From positions 1-64,000 of the forward strand of contig DCEX01000018.1 of the NCBI GenBank assembly GCA_002315015.1: a stretch of DNA of 64,000 nt, read 5' to 3'. The position numbers and the translations under genes were made by a program. The notes below the pieces were generated by a model. That model was not told the DNA's origin. It saw only the letters and a list, made by a program, of their open reading frames with translations, and ran no database searches. The stretch comes from Faecalibacterium sp. UBA1819. GTDB taxonomy: Bacteria > Bacillota > Clostridia > Oscillospirales > Ruminococcaceae. Of this stretch, positions 27,147 through 36,187 are shown piece after piece. Position 1 is the first letter of the stretch. Every line of letters starts with the position of its first letter.

Positions 27147-27989
27147 TTAGAATGCGATTACAATGCCGCCATCGTCGGCATAAACCGTAGAAATGCCGTT
27201 GGTAGGAACCATAATCACCTCTTTAATTGCAGAACACTGCGCCAAAAACATCTTTTTCAAATCCTGCGCACGTTCCAGACAATTGCAGTAACTCAGCACC
27301 AGCGTGAGGCCGCCGGCTGCCTGCGCGGTTTCAGAAGCCACAATTTCTACCAAGCGGCGCATGGCGTTTGCAGTGCCGCGCACTTTCTCCAACGGAATAA
27401 TTTCCCCATGGCCGTTTTCACCCATGATGGGGCGGATGTTCAGCATGGTGCCCAAAAGACCGGCTGCTTTGGAAATGCGCCCGTTTTTCACTAGGTGGGA
27501 CAAATCCTCCAGAACAAAATGGGTTTTCATCGTGGCGATAAAGGCGTTTGTCTTTTCTACAATGCTGTCAAAATCCATTCCGGCATCAATCATATCATGC
27601 AGCAGCAGTGCAATGCGGGTTTCCCCGGCGGCAGCGCTTTCAGAATCAAATACATGAATGCGCAAATCGGGGTTTTGTTCCAAGGCCAGTTGACGGCCAA
27701 CACATGCGGCGTTATAGCTTCCCGAAAGCTTGGAAGAAAGGGTAATGACAAAGCTTTCCGGGGCGCGAAGCATTAAAGCGGCATATTCCTCCGGGGTCGG
27801 GCAGGAGGTAGCGGGAGGTGTTTTGCAGGCTCGCATTGTTTTAATTAAAGCAAGCGTGTCCAAAGACTCGTCGTCACGATAGTGTTCCTCACCCACAGCG
27901 ATATTTAAGCTGGCGATAGAAAGTCCCAAAAGGCGCTTCATGGCCGGTGTGACATCACAACAGCTGTCGGCGATGAGTTGAATGGGCAT
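27147..27989 (-). CDS. DegV-family fatty-acid-binding protein
   Basis: 280 aa. The family signatures are DSCCDV near the start, TSCPTPEEYAALM, ITLSSKLSGSYNAA and LVKNGRISKAAGLLGTMLNIRP. Proteins of this family bind a fatty acid between two domains and are linked to FakA-type fatty acid kinases. ATG 27989 follows AGAGGTTG; the frame is open further upstream but without a binding site. It is probably cotranscribed with the LUD gene 45 bases downstream, from a promoter at 28044-28072. Confidence 0.9.
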   Translation of the reverse strand: MPIQLIADSCCDVTPAMKRLLGLSIASLNIAVGEEHYRDDESLDTLALIKTMRACKTPPATSCPTPEEYAALMLRAPESFVITLSSKLSGSYNAACVGRQLALEQNPDLRIHVFDSESAAAGETRIALLLHDMIDAGMDFDSIVEKTNAFIATMKTHFVLEDLSHLVKNGRISKAAGLLGTMLNIRPIMGENGHGEIIPLEKVRGTANAMRRLVEIVASETAQAAGGLTLVLSYCNCLERAQDLKKMFLAQCSAIKEVIMVPTNGISTVYADDGGIVIAF

Positions 27990-28043
27990 GTTACAACCTC
28001 TTTTCTGCACAGAGATTTTCTGTGCGTGGTATTGTTTGGTATT

Positions 28044-28072
28044 ATTGTAGACTTCTTTTCTGAAAAAGTCAA
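28044..28072 (-). promoter_or_regulatory. Promoter of the DegV-LUD operon
   Basis: On the minus strand: -35 TTGACT (28072-28067), 17-base spacer, -10 TACAAT (28049-28044). A six-base stem GCACAG/CTGTGC lies in the leader at 28007-28025. Confidence 0.72.
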
Positions 28073-28082
28073 CGAAAAGCAA

Positions 28083-28111
28083 TTGTCAAGCAAGCCGCAG
28101 TTTGCTACAAT
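28083..28111 (+). promoter_or_regulatory. Promoter of fhs
   Basis: -35 TTGTCA at 28083-28088, 17-base spacer, -10 TACAAT at 28106-28111, divergent from the DegV promoter with only ten bases between the two -35 boxes. Confidence 0.7.
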
Positions 28112-28183
28112 AAAGGAATATGAAGGAAGCATGGTGCCAACAGGCATCCAAAGCGGCATACGGCCGGTAAAGGAGTGTTGAAC

Positions 28184-29851
28184 ATGAAAACGGATATTGA
28201 AATTGCACAGAAGGCGGTCATGGAGCCTATCACGAAGGTGGCAAGCGAGCTTGGCGTGGACGCCGACCGTGTCATTCCCTACGGCAAGTATAAGGCAAAG
28301 ATTGACCATCGATTGGTGAAAGAGCTGGCACAGCAAAAAGATGCCCGCGTCATTTTGGTAACAGCCATCAGCCCCACGCCCGCCGGAGAGGGAAAGACTA
28401 CCACAAGCGTCGGCTTGGCGGATGCGCTTTCCCGCATGGGCAAAAAAACAATTTTGGCGCTGCGTGAGCCGAGCCTTGGCCCTGTGTTCGGTATGAAGGG
28501 CGGTGCAGCAGGCGGCGGCTATGCGCAGGTGGTGCCCATGGAGGACATCAATCTGCATTTTACAGGCGACCTGCACGCCATTGGCGCAGCGAATAACCTG
28601 TTGGCTGCTATGGTGGATAATCACATTTACCAAGGCAATGCCCTGAACATTGACCCGCGCCGCGTTACTTGGAAACGCTGCGTGGATATGAATGACCGTC
28701 AGCTGCGTTTTATTACCGATGGCTTGGGCGGTAAGGTGAACGGAACCCCGCGTGAAGACGGCTTCGACATTACCGTGGCCAGCGAAGTGATGGCGGTGTT
28801 CTGCTTAGCTTCCGATTTGAACGATTTGAAAGAGCGTTTGGGACGCATTGTCGTTGCCTATACCTTCAGCGGCGAGCCGGTGACGGCGGGGCAAATCGGC
28901 GCGGCGGGCGCGATGACGGCATTATTAAAAGATGCATTCGACCCCAACTTGGTGCAGACGCTGGAGCATACACCCGCGCTGATTCACGGCGGCCCGTTTG
29001 CCAACATCGCACACGGCTGCAACAGCGCTATTGCAACACGCCTTGCCATGAAATTGGCAGATTATGTGGTGACTGAGGCGGGCTTCGGCGCGGATTTGGG
29101 CGCCGAGAAATTTTTGGACATCAAATGCCGCATGAACGACATTCATCCGTCGGTCTGCGTTGTGGTGGCAACGGTGCGTGCGCTGAAACACCACGGCGGC
29201 TGCCCGAAAGCCGAGCTGGGTCAGCCGGGGCTGGATTATTTGAAAGCCGGCAGCCCCAACCTGCGCCGCCATGTGGAAAATATGCAAAAGGTGTTCGGCA
29301 TTCCTGTCTGTGTGGCAATCAACGCATTCCCCACCGATACGGAGGAGGAACACGCTTATCTGCGCGGCCTGTGCGCCGAAATGGGTGTGCCGTGTGCGCT
29401 GAGCGAAGTGTTTGCCAAAGGCGGCGAAGGCGGCGTAGAGCTGGCAAACGATGTGCTGGCCAGCATGGAAACCCGCCCCGCACAGTATGCCTACGACGAA
29501 AACATGACGGTGCGCGAAAAAATTGACGCAATCTGCAAAAAAATCTACCATGCAAAAGAAGTGGTCTACCAAGCACCCGCTAAGAAAATGCTGGAGGAGC
29601 TGGAGAAAAACGGCTTTGACCGTCTGGCCGTCTGCGTGGCGAAAACACAGTACAGCTTTTCCGATGACGCGGCTTTGCTGGCTGCGCCGGAAGGCTTTAC
29701 CATGACGGTGCGTGACCTGCGTTTGTCTGCGGGAGCGGGCTTTGTGGTGGCTGTTATGGGCAGCATTATGACCATGCCCGGTCTGCCGAAGAAACCTGCC
29801 GCCGAAGCGATTGACGTGGATGAAAACGGCATGATTACAGGATTGTTCTAA
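28184..29851 (+). CDS. fhs: Formate-tetrahydrofolate ligase
   Basis: 555 aa. It makes 10-formyltetrahydrofolate from formate, tetrahydrofolate and ATP. Visible signatures: [18 protein letters not shown] (ATP loop), [36 protein letters not shown], and the C-terminal [17 protein letters not shown] lies at 28171-28175, eight bases before ATG 28184; an in-frame TTG at 28175 is unlikely. It stands alone in its transcript here, without other Wood-Ljungdahl genes. This enzyme is common in anaerobic Firmicutes and not diagnostic of acetogenesis on its own. Confidence 0.97.
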   Translation: MKTDIEIAQKAVMEPITKVASELGVDADRVIPYGKYKAKIDHRLVKELAQQKDARVILVTAISPTPAGEGKTTTSVGLADALSRMGKKTILALREPSLGPVFGMKGGAAGGGYAQVVPMEDINLHFTGDLHAIGAANNLLAAMVDNHIYQGNALNIDPRRVTWKRCVDMNDRQLRFITDGLGGKVNGTPREDGFDITVASEVMAVFCLASDLNDLKERLGRIVVAYTFSGEPVTAGQIGAAGAMTALLKDAFDPNLVQTLEHTPALIHGGPFANIAHGCNSAIATRLAMKLADYVVTEAGFGADLGAEKFLDIKCRMNDIHPSVCVVVATVRALKHHGGCPKAELGQPGLDYLKAGSPNLRRHVENMQKVFGIPVCVAINAFPTDTEEEHAYLRGLCAEMGVPCALSEVFAKGGEGGVELANDVLASMETRPAQYAYDENMTVREKIDAICKKIYHAKEVVYQAPAKKMLEELEKNGFDRLAVCVAKTQYSFSDDAALLAAPEGFTMTVRDLRLSAGAGFVVAVMGSIMTMPGLPKKPAAEAIDVDENGMITGLF

Positions 29852-29953
29852 TTCTGCCGGCCTTGCTGAACCGTGCAAGACTGCGTGTGCAAAGGCGCAA
29901 GTGCAGCACAGGTGAGGTTGTTGTGTAAAAAATGTAACTTTTCACACTTTTGG

Positions 29954-29992
29954 GGTGTGCCGCTTGCGAAGCGGCGCACCCTGTTGTATAAT
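29954..29992 (+). promoter_or_regulatory. Promoter with hairpin/operator over the -35 box
   Basis: -35 TTGCGA at 29964-29969, 17-base spacer, -10 TATAAT at 29987-29992. An inverted repeat (GGTGTGCCGCTT at 29954-29965, AAGCGGCGCACC at 29969-29980, 12 pairs with one mismatch in DNA) is centred on the -35 box, which suggests a repressor or activator site. It drives the cysteine desulfurase and probably thiI. Confidence 0.7.
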
Positions 29993-30026
29993 ACAACTAT
30001 ATATTTGCATTTTGGAGGGCTTTTGC

Positions 30027-31160
30027 GTGCATTACCTGGATAACGCCGCCACCACGCGCGTGGCCGATGAAGTCGCAGATGCGGCAACCCGTGTTTTGCG
30101 GGACCAGTTTTTTAACCCTTCTTCGCTTTATGCGCCCGCGGCGCGTGCGGAAGAATTGATTGAGGCATCCCGCGCTATTGTTGCGGACAGCCTTGGGGCG
30201 AAACCTGCGGAGGTGTTTTTTACCTCCGGCGGAACAGAATCAAACAATATGGCTATTTTAGGTGCGCTTCGTGCGCGCGAGGCATGGGCCGAGCATGTTG
30301 TGGTGACAGGTTTTGAGCATCCCAGCGTCCACAACACCGTAAAGGCGATGGAAAAGCACGGCTGGCGTGTGACGTTTATTGCACCGAATACAGCCGGTCA
30401 GGTGGATTTGAACGCTCTGGCACATGCCGTGGGAACCAAAACCGCGCTGTGCGCCTGCATTCACGTCAATAACGAAATCGGCACGGTTTTAGACGTAGCG
30501 ACACTGGCAAGAGAAGTGAAAGCGAAAAACAGCCGCACCGCCGTTCATGTGGACGGTGTGCAGGCTTGGTGCCGTCTGCCTTTTAAGGTGGGGGCAACCA
30601 TGATTGATACTTATTCCGTTTCCGGGCACAAAATTCATGCGCCGAAAGGCGTTGGGGCGCTGTATGTGCGCCGCGGCTTTTATACGGAACCCTTGATGTT
30701 CGGCGGCGAACAGGAAAAGGGAATGCGTCCCGGCACTCAAAATACGCCGTATATTGCCGCTTTGGGCAAAGCGGTGCAGCTGGTGCAGGCCGATAAAGGG
30801 CGTGCCGAGCGTGTGCGCACGTTAAACCGCCGCCTGTGGAGCGCGCTGGAATCTATGGAGGGCATTGTGCGCAACAGCCCGGAAAATGCAGTGGATGAAA
30901 TCGCGAATTTCTCGGTTTTGGGAATTCGCAGCGAAATTATGCTGCACTTTTTGGAAAGCAAGGGCATTTATGTTTCCAGCGGGTCGGCTTGCGCGAAAGG
31001 TGAGGCCAGCCATACGCTGACGGCAATGGGCTTGCCCAAAGCCCGCGTGGATTCGGCGATTCGTGTGTCGTTCAGCGGTCAAAGCCAAAACTCCGATGTG
31101 GATGCACTCGTTCGCGCACTGAAAGAGGGCATGGAAACACTGGAAAAGGTGAAAAAATAA
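30027..31160 (+). CDS. Cysteine desulfurase (NifS/IscS family), partner of ThiI
   Basis: 377 aa PLP enzyme that takes sulfur from cysteine as an enzyme persulfide. DNAATT stands at the N-terminus, TSGGTESNN holds the phosphate group, Lys202 in SVSGHKIHAP binds PLP, and Cys322 in SSGSACAKG is the sulfur acceptor. GTG 30027 follows TGGAGGG. thiI comes 75 bases downstream, the arrangement of the NifZ-ThiI pair known from Bacillus, so it probably supplies sulfur for 4-thiouridine in tRNA. No iscU lies nearby. Confidence 0.92.
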   Translation: MHYLDNAATTRVADEVADAATRVLRDQFFNPSSLYAPAARAEELIEASRAIVADSLGAKPAEVFFTSGGTESNNMAILGALRAREAWAEHVVVTGFEHPSVHNTVKAMEKHGWRVTFIAPNTAGQVDLNALAHAVGTKTALCACIHVNNEIGTVLDVATLAREVKAKNSRTAVHVDGVQAWCRLPFKVGATMIDTYSVSGHKIHAPKGVGALYVRRGFYTEPLMFGGEQEKGMRPGTQNTPYIAALGKAVQLVQADKGRAERVRTLNRRLWSALESMEGIVRNSPENAVDEIANFSVLGIRSEIMLHFLESKGIYVSSGSACAKGEASHTLTAMGLPKARVDSAIRVSFSGQSQNSDVDALVRALKEGMETLEKVKK

Positions 31161-31165
31161 CAAAG

Positions 31166-31190
31166 GGCTGTTTCAAAAAAAGAAACAGCC
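31166..31190 (+). terminator. Hairpin between the desulfurase gene and thiI
   Basis: GGCTGTTTC at 31166-31174 and GAAACAGCC at 31182-31190 around an A7 loop; only GCGTTTT follows, so termination would be partial at best. Confidence 0.45.
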
Positions 31191-31235
31191 GCGTTTTGGA
31201 ACGGGTTCCAAGCGCAATGGTTTGAAGGAGAAAGC

Positions 31236-32417
31236 ATGAAAGAAATCATTTTAGCATATCAGGGCGAAATGGCGCTCAAGGGCTTAAACCGCGGAACGTT
31301 TGAAAGCGTTTTGCTGAAAACGATGCGCCGCCGTTTGAAATCCGTGGGTGATTTTAAGGTGTACAAAGCGCAGTCCACCATGTATGCCGAGCCGATGGAT
31401 GACAGTGCAGATGTGGACAAGGCGTTTGATTACGTCTCGAAAATTTTTGGCATTGCAACGCTGGCGCGTGCGGCGGTGTGCGAAAAAAATATGGACGCCA
31501 TTCGCCAGACGGCGGTGGAGTATTTAAGAGAGCAGCTGATGCAAGCGAAAACCTTTAAGGTGAGCGCAAGACGAAGCGATAAAAGCTTTCCGCTGGATAG
31601 TATGCAGATTTCGCGCGAGCTGGGCGGAACCATTTTGCGCGCTTTCCCGCATTTAAAGGTGGATGTACACCATCCCGATCTGCAAGTAACTGTGGAAATT
31701 CGTGATTATGCGGCGTATGTACACGGTGGAAAGCAGCAGGGTGCGGGCGGTTTGCCGGTGTCCACCTCGGGGGCTGCAATGCTGATGCTGTCCGGCGGTA
31801 TCGACAGCCCGGTGGCAGGTTATTTGATGGCAAAGCGCGGGCTGTCGCTTTCGTGCGCCCACTTTGCAAGCCCGCCGTATACCAGCGAGCGCGCCAAAAT
31901 GAAGGTGCTGACTCTTGCCAGAGAGCTGACGCCCTATACAGGGAATTTGAATGTCTATGTCGTGCCTTATACGGACGTGCAAACCGAGCTGCGTGACCGC
32001 GCTCCGGCGGATTTGTTTACGGTTTTGATGCGCCGCAGTATGCTGCGCATTACGGAAAAGCTGGCGCAGAAGGAAGGCGCAAAGGCGATTGTTACCGGTG
32101 AAAGCTTGGCGCAGGTGGCAAGCCAGACACTGATGGCCTTGGGCTGCACCGACGCGGCGCAGATGCTGCCGGTGCTGCGTCCCTGTATTGGAATGGACAA
32201 GACGGAGATTACCGAAATTGCCCGAAAAATCGGCACGTTTGAAACAAGCATTCAGCCCTATGAGGACTGCTGCACGATTTTCACGCCGCCCCACCCGAAA
32301 ACCAAGCCGGAGCTGGAGGAAATTCTGCGCGCAGAAGCCCAGGTAGAGCGTTTGGCAGAACTGGAACAAATTGCCGCCGAACAGGCGGAGTGTGTGCGCG
32401 TTAATGTAGGTGAATGA
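31236..32417 (+). CDS. thiI: tRNA uridine 4-sulfurtransferase ThiI
   Basis: 393 aa. N-terminal ferredoxin-like and THUMP region (about 1-165), then the PP-loop ATPase domain with SGGIDS at 186-191 that adenylates U8 of tRNA. The conserved CTDAAQMLPVLRPCIGMDKTEI and EDCCTIFTPPHP are present. The rhodanese domain of the enterobacterial enzyme is missing, as in most Firmicutes, so sulfur is expected to come directly from the desulfurase encoded upstream. GAAGGAG lies before the ATG. Confidence 0.96.
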   Translation: MKEIILAYQGEMALKGLNRGTFESVLLKTMRRRLKSVGDFKVYKAQSTMYAEPMDDSADVDKAFDYVSKIFGIATLARAAVCEKNMDAIRQTAVEYLREQLMQAKTFKVSARRSDKSFPLDSMQISRELGGTILRAFPHLKVDVHHPDLQVTVEIRDYAAYVHGGKQQGAGGLPVSTSGAAMLMLSGGIDSPVAGYLMAKRGLSLSCAHFASPPYTSERAKMKVLTLARELTPYTGNLNVYVVPYTDVQTELRDRAPADLFTVLMRRSMLRITEKLAQKEGAKAIVTGESLAQVASQTLMALGCTDAAQMLPVLRPCIGMDKTEITEIARKIGTFETSIQPYEDCCTIFTPPHPKTKPELEEILRAEAQVERLAELEQIAAEQAECVRVNVGE

Positions 32418-32470
32418 GCCAACCGGCTGCAAATGCCGCGCACAAACCCAAAGAAAAGAAGGAATCTACC

Positions 32471-33790
32471 ATGACAGCTGAAATTATCGCAGTGGGAACC
32501 GAACTGCTTTTAGGAGATATTCTGAATACAAACGCACAGTTTCTTGCCAGAGAGCTGGCATCGCTGGGCATTAGTGTTTACTACCAAAGTGTGGTAGGCG
32601 ATAACGCCGCACGTTTGGAAGCTTTGGTGCGTACCGCGCGTGAGCGCAGTGACCTTTTGGTATTCACGGGCGGCCTTGGGCCGACAGATGACGACTTAAC
32701 CAAGCAAACGGTTGCGAAAGCGTACGGCGATACGCTGCGTTTTGACCCGGAAGAGCTGGAGAAAATTCGTTCCTTTTTCGAGCGCTGGGGCCGTACCATG
32801 CCGCCCAGCAATGAAAAGCAGGCTTATGTGCCCGTTCATGGCAGAAAAATTGTAAATAACAACGGCACAGCGCCGGGCATGATCTTTGAGGATACCGTCT
32901 GTAAAGGAAAGTATGCGGTGCTTTTGCCCGGCCCGCCCAAAGAGATGCAGCCCATGTTTTTGGATACGGTAAAACCGTGGTTGGCGCAGCTGAGTGATGG
33001 TGTGCTGTTTTCCCGCACACTGCGCGTGACGGGCGTGGGCGAAAGTCATATGGAGCCTAAAATCAGCGACTTGCTGGACGGGACAAACCCCACAGCCGCC
33101 CTGTACGCGAAAATGGGTGAAGTGGTGATTCGCGTAACGGCCAAGGCTGCCACACAGGAACAAGCCGCTGAAATGTGTGCCGGTACCGTGCAGCAGCTCA
33201 AGGACCGCTTGGGGGATGTGGTGTACACCGATACCTTCGACTCGTTGGAGGAAACAGTGGTGGATACTTTGAAACAGGCACACAAAACCGTTGCCACCGC
33301 CGAGAGCTGTACGGGCGGCTTGCTGTCTCAGCGTTTGACGGCCATTCCCGGTTCCAGCGAAGTGTTTTCGCTGGGAGTGTGTACCTATTCTAATGAAATG
33401 AAGGAAAAAATGCTGGGGGTTCCCGCGCAGATGCTGGAGCAGGTGGGGGCAGTGTCCCCGCAGGTGGCTGCGGCGATGGCGCAGGGCGTTCGTGCCTGTG
33501 CCGGAACAGATTTCGGCGTGGGCATTACCGGCATTGCCGGCCCGGGCGGTGCAACCAAGGATAAGCCCGTGGGCCTTGTGTACGTTTCTGCCTGCGATGG
33601 AAATGTGACCTATGTACAAAAGCTTTTGATGACAAACCGTACCCGCGATTCGGTAAGAACGTGGGCAAGCCAGCACGCGCTGGAAATGGTGCGGCGCTTG
33701 ACCCTTGGGCTCGAACAGCCGGGATGCTGCTGCTTCCATAGCGGTGAACCTGTCGTCATGCCTGCCGAGGCAGAGCCGATGGACGTTTAA
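32471..33790 (+). CDS. cinA: CinA, nicotinamide-nucleotide amidase / MoCF-domain protein
   Basis: 439 aa. N-terminal molybdopterin-binding-like domain (about 1-170) with AEIIAVGTELLLGDILNTN and FTGGLGPTDDDLT; a KH-like middle part (205-265); and the C-terminal PncC amidase domain with the catalytic ESCTGG (Ser279) and GITGIAGPGGATKDKPVGLVY. It recycles the pyridine nucleotide cycle product NMN to nicotinate mononucleotide. ATG 32471 follows AAGGAA; an in-frame GTG at 32414 overlaps thiI and is unlikely. A membrane-bound relative of its C-terminal half is encoded 48 bases downstream. Confidence 0.95.
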   Translation: MTAEIIAVGTELLLGDILNTNAQFLARELASLGISVYYQSVVGDNAARLEALVRTARERSDLLVFTGGLGPTDDDLTKQTVAKAYGDTLRFDPEELEKIRSFFERWGRTMPPSNEKQAYVPVHGRKIVNNNGTAPGMIFEDTVCKGKYAVLLPGPPKEMQPMFLDTVKPWLAQLSDGVLFSRTLRVTGVGESHMEPKISDLLDGTNPTAALYAKMGEVVIRVTAKAATQEQAAEMCAGTVQQLKDRLGDVVYTDTFDSLEETVVDTLKQAHKTVATAESCTGGLLSQRLTAIPGSSEVFSLGVCTYSNEMKEKMLGVPAQMLEQVGAVSPQVAAAMAQGVRACAGTDFGVGITGIAGPGGATKDKPVGLVYVSACDGNVTYVQKLLMTNRTRDSVRTWASQHALEMVRRLTLGLEQPGCCCFHSGEPVVMPAEAEPMDV

Positions 33791-33838
33791 AGACTGGCGG
33801 GGGGAGCGACAAGACTGTGTGACAAAGGAGGGCCAATC

Positions 33839-34918
33839 ATGGATGGCTTGGAAAAAAAGATTGAAAAACAGCTGATCGTCAGAATGTATGAGCCGGATAT
33901 GGCGATTTTAAAGGAAACGGCAAAACAAATTTCTCAAATGGAAAGCGTAAAGCTGAATTTATATGGCCAGTGCGGAGAGGTGCTGGTGGTGGTAACGGTT
34001 CACGCAATTGCCGAGGCGGCTGCTGTGGAGCTGTCGGAAGCGGTTGCTGAGCGCTTTGAACAGGCGTTGGGCGACAGTGTGTATGGCAGGGGAAAGGGAA
34101 GTCTTGCCTATTTTGCGGCGGGCGAGCTGATTGAACATGAAAGCCTTTTGGCTGCTTCCGACCCGAAAACCGGTGCGCTGCTGGCCGAGGAATTTTCCCA
34201 CACACGGCGCGGCAGCAGCGTGTTTGACTTCGGCGATTCCAGCTACAATGATGCGCGTGTGATGGCAAAAATTAAGCAGGAAGTGGCAAAGAAATGCGCC
34301 GGCGGAGCCAATGCTGCGCAGGCAGCTGCCGTGCGCGCTGAGGCGGCGGCAAAATGCTCGCGTGCCGATGTAGGCGTGTCGGCAGTTCCCACGGAGCAAG
34401 GCGTCTTTGTCGGGGTATACTATAAAGGCTATGTGTATGTGCGCCAAATGGAGCCGGGCAAGGATGCGGGCAAGCGTGCTGCCCTGGCTGCATTGGATAT
34501 TGTGCGTCGGCTGATGCGCCGGATGCCCGTGACCAATGCCCGTACCTTCAAAGCGGGCAGCGATTTGGATTGGGAGCATCCTGTGGAGAAAAAGCCCGAG
34601 AACCCCTATTTGGTTCCCGTCATTATTTTGGCGGTACTGCTCATCGCGCTGGGTGCGGCGTGCTGGTATTTCTTCACGACGTTCTCATTGGCCGGAACTC
34701 AGGACGGCATTCCCATGTCCAGCAGCCAGTCGACTGCTGTGCCGGCGGCCTCTGATACAACCGGCACTTCCTCGGCTGCACAATCGCCGTCAAGCGGTGC
34801 CGCGTCGGATGTACCTGCTTCCCAAAGCACATCGACTGTAACGGAAAGCGCGCAGACCTCCTCACAAACAACACAGCCGCAAGCAGATGCAAACGGAGAG
34901 ATTCATCCCTTTGCATAA
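33839..34918 (+). CDS. Membrane-anchored CinA C-terminal-like pseudo-enzyme
   Basis: 359 aa. Residues about 40-228 align almost without gaps to the KH-like and PncC parts of the CinA encoded just upstream: LYGQCGEV/LYAKMGEV, ALGDSVY/RLGDVVY, TGALLAEEF/TGGLLSQRL, and DIVRRL/EMVRRL at the end. The catalytic serine of ESCTGG falls on Pro109 (DPKTGA), and the GIAGPGGATKDKP loop is deleted, so amidase activity is unlikely. A single transmembrane helix (about 257-279, VPVIILAVLLIALGAACWYF) and an 80-residue Ser/Thr/Gln-rich tail, presumably outside, follow. AAAGGAGGG precedes the ATG. It looks like a duplication turned membrane protein; function unknown. Confidence 0.82.
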   Translation: MDGLEKKIEKQLIVRMYEPDMAILKETAKQISQMESVKLNLYGQCGEVLVVVTVHAIAEAAAVELSEAVAERFEQALGDSVYGRGKGSLAYFAAGELIEHESLLAASDPKTGALLAEEFSHTRRGSSVFDFGDSSYNDARVMAKIKQEVAKKCAGGANAAQAAAVRAEAAAKCSRADVGVSAVPTEQGVFVGVYYKGYVYVRQMEPGKDAGKRAALAALDIVRRLMRRMPVTNARTFKAGSDLDWEHPVEKKPENPYLVPVIILAVLLIALGAACWYFFTTFSLAGTQDGIPMSSSQSTAVPAASDTTGTSSAAQSPSSGAASDVPASQSTSTVTESAQTSSQTTQPQADANGEIHPFA

Positions 34919-34953
34919 ATGCTTTGCAACGGAAAACACAAGGAGTGATACCA

Positions 34954-36072
34954 ATGAAATATTGTACAAAATGCACCATGCCGGACACTCGTCCCGGAAT
35001 TACCTTTGATGAGCACGGCGTGTGCAGCGCTTGCCGCCACTATGAGCAAAGAGCCAATGTCGATTGGGACAAGCGCTGGAAAGAGTTTGAAGCGCTGTGC
35101 GACAAATACCGCGGCATGAACGGCCCTGGTGGGTATGACTGTGCCGTTGCGGTATCGGGCGGTAAAGATAGCCATTTTCAGGTGTACATCCTGAAAGAAG
35201 TCATGAAAATGAACCCCATTTTGTTCAGTGTCGAAGATAACTTCCCCATGACGGAAGCAGGCAAACACAACCTGAAAAATATCAGCGAGGAGTTTGGCTG
35301 CACCATTATTTCCTGCAAGCCCAACATTAAGGCACAGAAAAAGCTGATGCGTGTCTTTTTTGAAAAATACGGCAAGCCGACGTGGTATGTGGACCGTTTG
35401 ATTTATACGTTCCCGCTGCACATGGCGGCGAAGTTCAATACGCCGTTTTTGTGCTATGGCGAGAATGTCAGCTTTGAATACGGCGGCAACAGCGACGAGG
35501 AGACTTATTCTGCAATGGGGCAGATTGAAAACGGCGTTGCCGTGGGCTTCCCCATGGAGGAGCTTCTGAGCTACGGCGTGTCGGAAAATGACCTCGTGCT
35601 TACCCAGGCGCCCTCGGCGGAGGAGCTGTCTCGTTTAGACCCGTTCTATATGAGCTATTTCCTGCCGTGGAACAGCTATCGCAACTATATGCTGGCGAAA
35701 AAACGCGGCTTCCATGATTTGACGCATGAGTGGGATCGCACACATCACGCCGAAAACTTTGACCAGATTGATTCCCGTGCCTATTTGGTACACTCTTGGC
35801 TGAAATATCCGAAATTCGGCCACGCAGCGGCAACCGATTACACCGCGCGTTATATCCGTTACGGCATGATGACGCGCGAGGAAGCGCTTCCCATTATTCG
35901 GGAAAAGGACGGCGCACTGGATCCTTTGTGCGTGCGCGATTTCTGCGAGTTCTGCGGATACAGTGAAAAAGAATTTTGGAAGATTTTGGACGGCTTTTAT
36001 AACAAGGACCTCTTTGAAAAAGATGCCTTTGACCGCTGGGTGTTAAAAGACCCCATTTGGAAGCAAAAATAA
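34954..36072 (+). CDS. N-acetyl sugar amidotransferase (PseA/PtmG/WbpG-like)
   Basis: 372 aa PP-loop amidotransferase. Two CxxC pairs (Cys4, Cys7, Cys24, Cys27) probably bind zinc, and SGGKDS at 68-73 is the ATP loop. Other family segments are ILFSVEDNFPMTEAGKHN, FEKYGKPTWYVDRLIYTFP and YGENVSFEYGG. Relatives convert an N-acetyl group of pseudaminic or legionaminic acid, or of O-antigen uronates, to an acetamidino group. With a legionaminic acid operon 10 kb downstream, a role like that of Campylobacter PtmG is likely. AGGAG lies eight bases before ATG 34954. A terminator follows, so it is expressed apart from that operon. Confidence 0.87.
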   Translation: MKYCTKCTMPDTRPGITFDEHGVCSACRHYEQRANVDWDKRWKEFEALCDKYRGMNGPGGYDCAVAVSGGKDSHFQVYILKEVMKMNPILFSVEDNFPMTEAGKHNLKNISEEFGCTIISCKPNIKAQKKLMRVFFEKYGKPTWYVDRLIYTFPLHMAAKFNTPFLCYGENVSFEYGGNSDEETYSAMGQIENGVAVGFPMEELLSYGVSENDLVLTQAPSAEELSRLDPFYMSYFLPWNSYRNYMLAKKRGFHDLTHEWDRTHHAENFDQIDSRAYLVHSWLKYPKFGHAAATDYTARYIRYGMMTREEALPIIREKDGALDPLCVRDFCEFCGYSEKEFWKILDGFYNKDLFEKDAFDRWVLKDPIWKQK

Positions 36073-36107
36073 GATGCTTTTCTAAAAAATGCCTCAACGA
36101 CAAAAAG

Positions 36108-36141
36108 CTAGGTGCAGCCTTGGCTGTACCTAGTTTTTTTT
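36108..36141 (+). terminator. Terminator after the amidotransferase gene
   Basis: CTAGGTGCAG at 36108-36117 pairs with CTGTACCTAG at 36124-36133 (one G-U), loop CCTTGG, followed by eight T. Confidence 0.88.
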
Positions 36142-36187
36142 GCTAAAAAGCGCTGGCTAAAAAGTGAAATGAAAGGGAGATTGTGAT

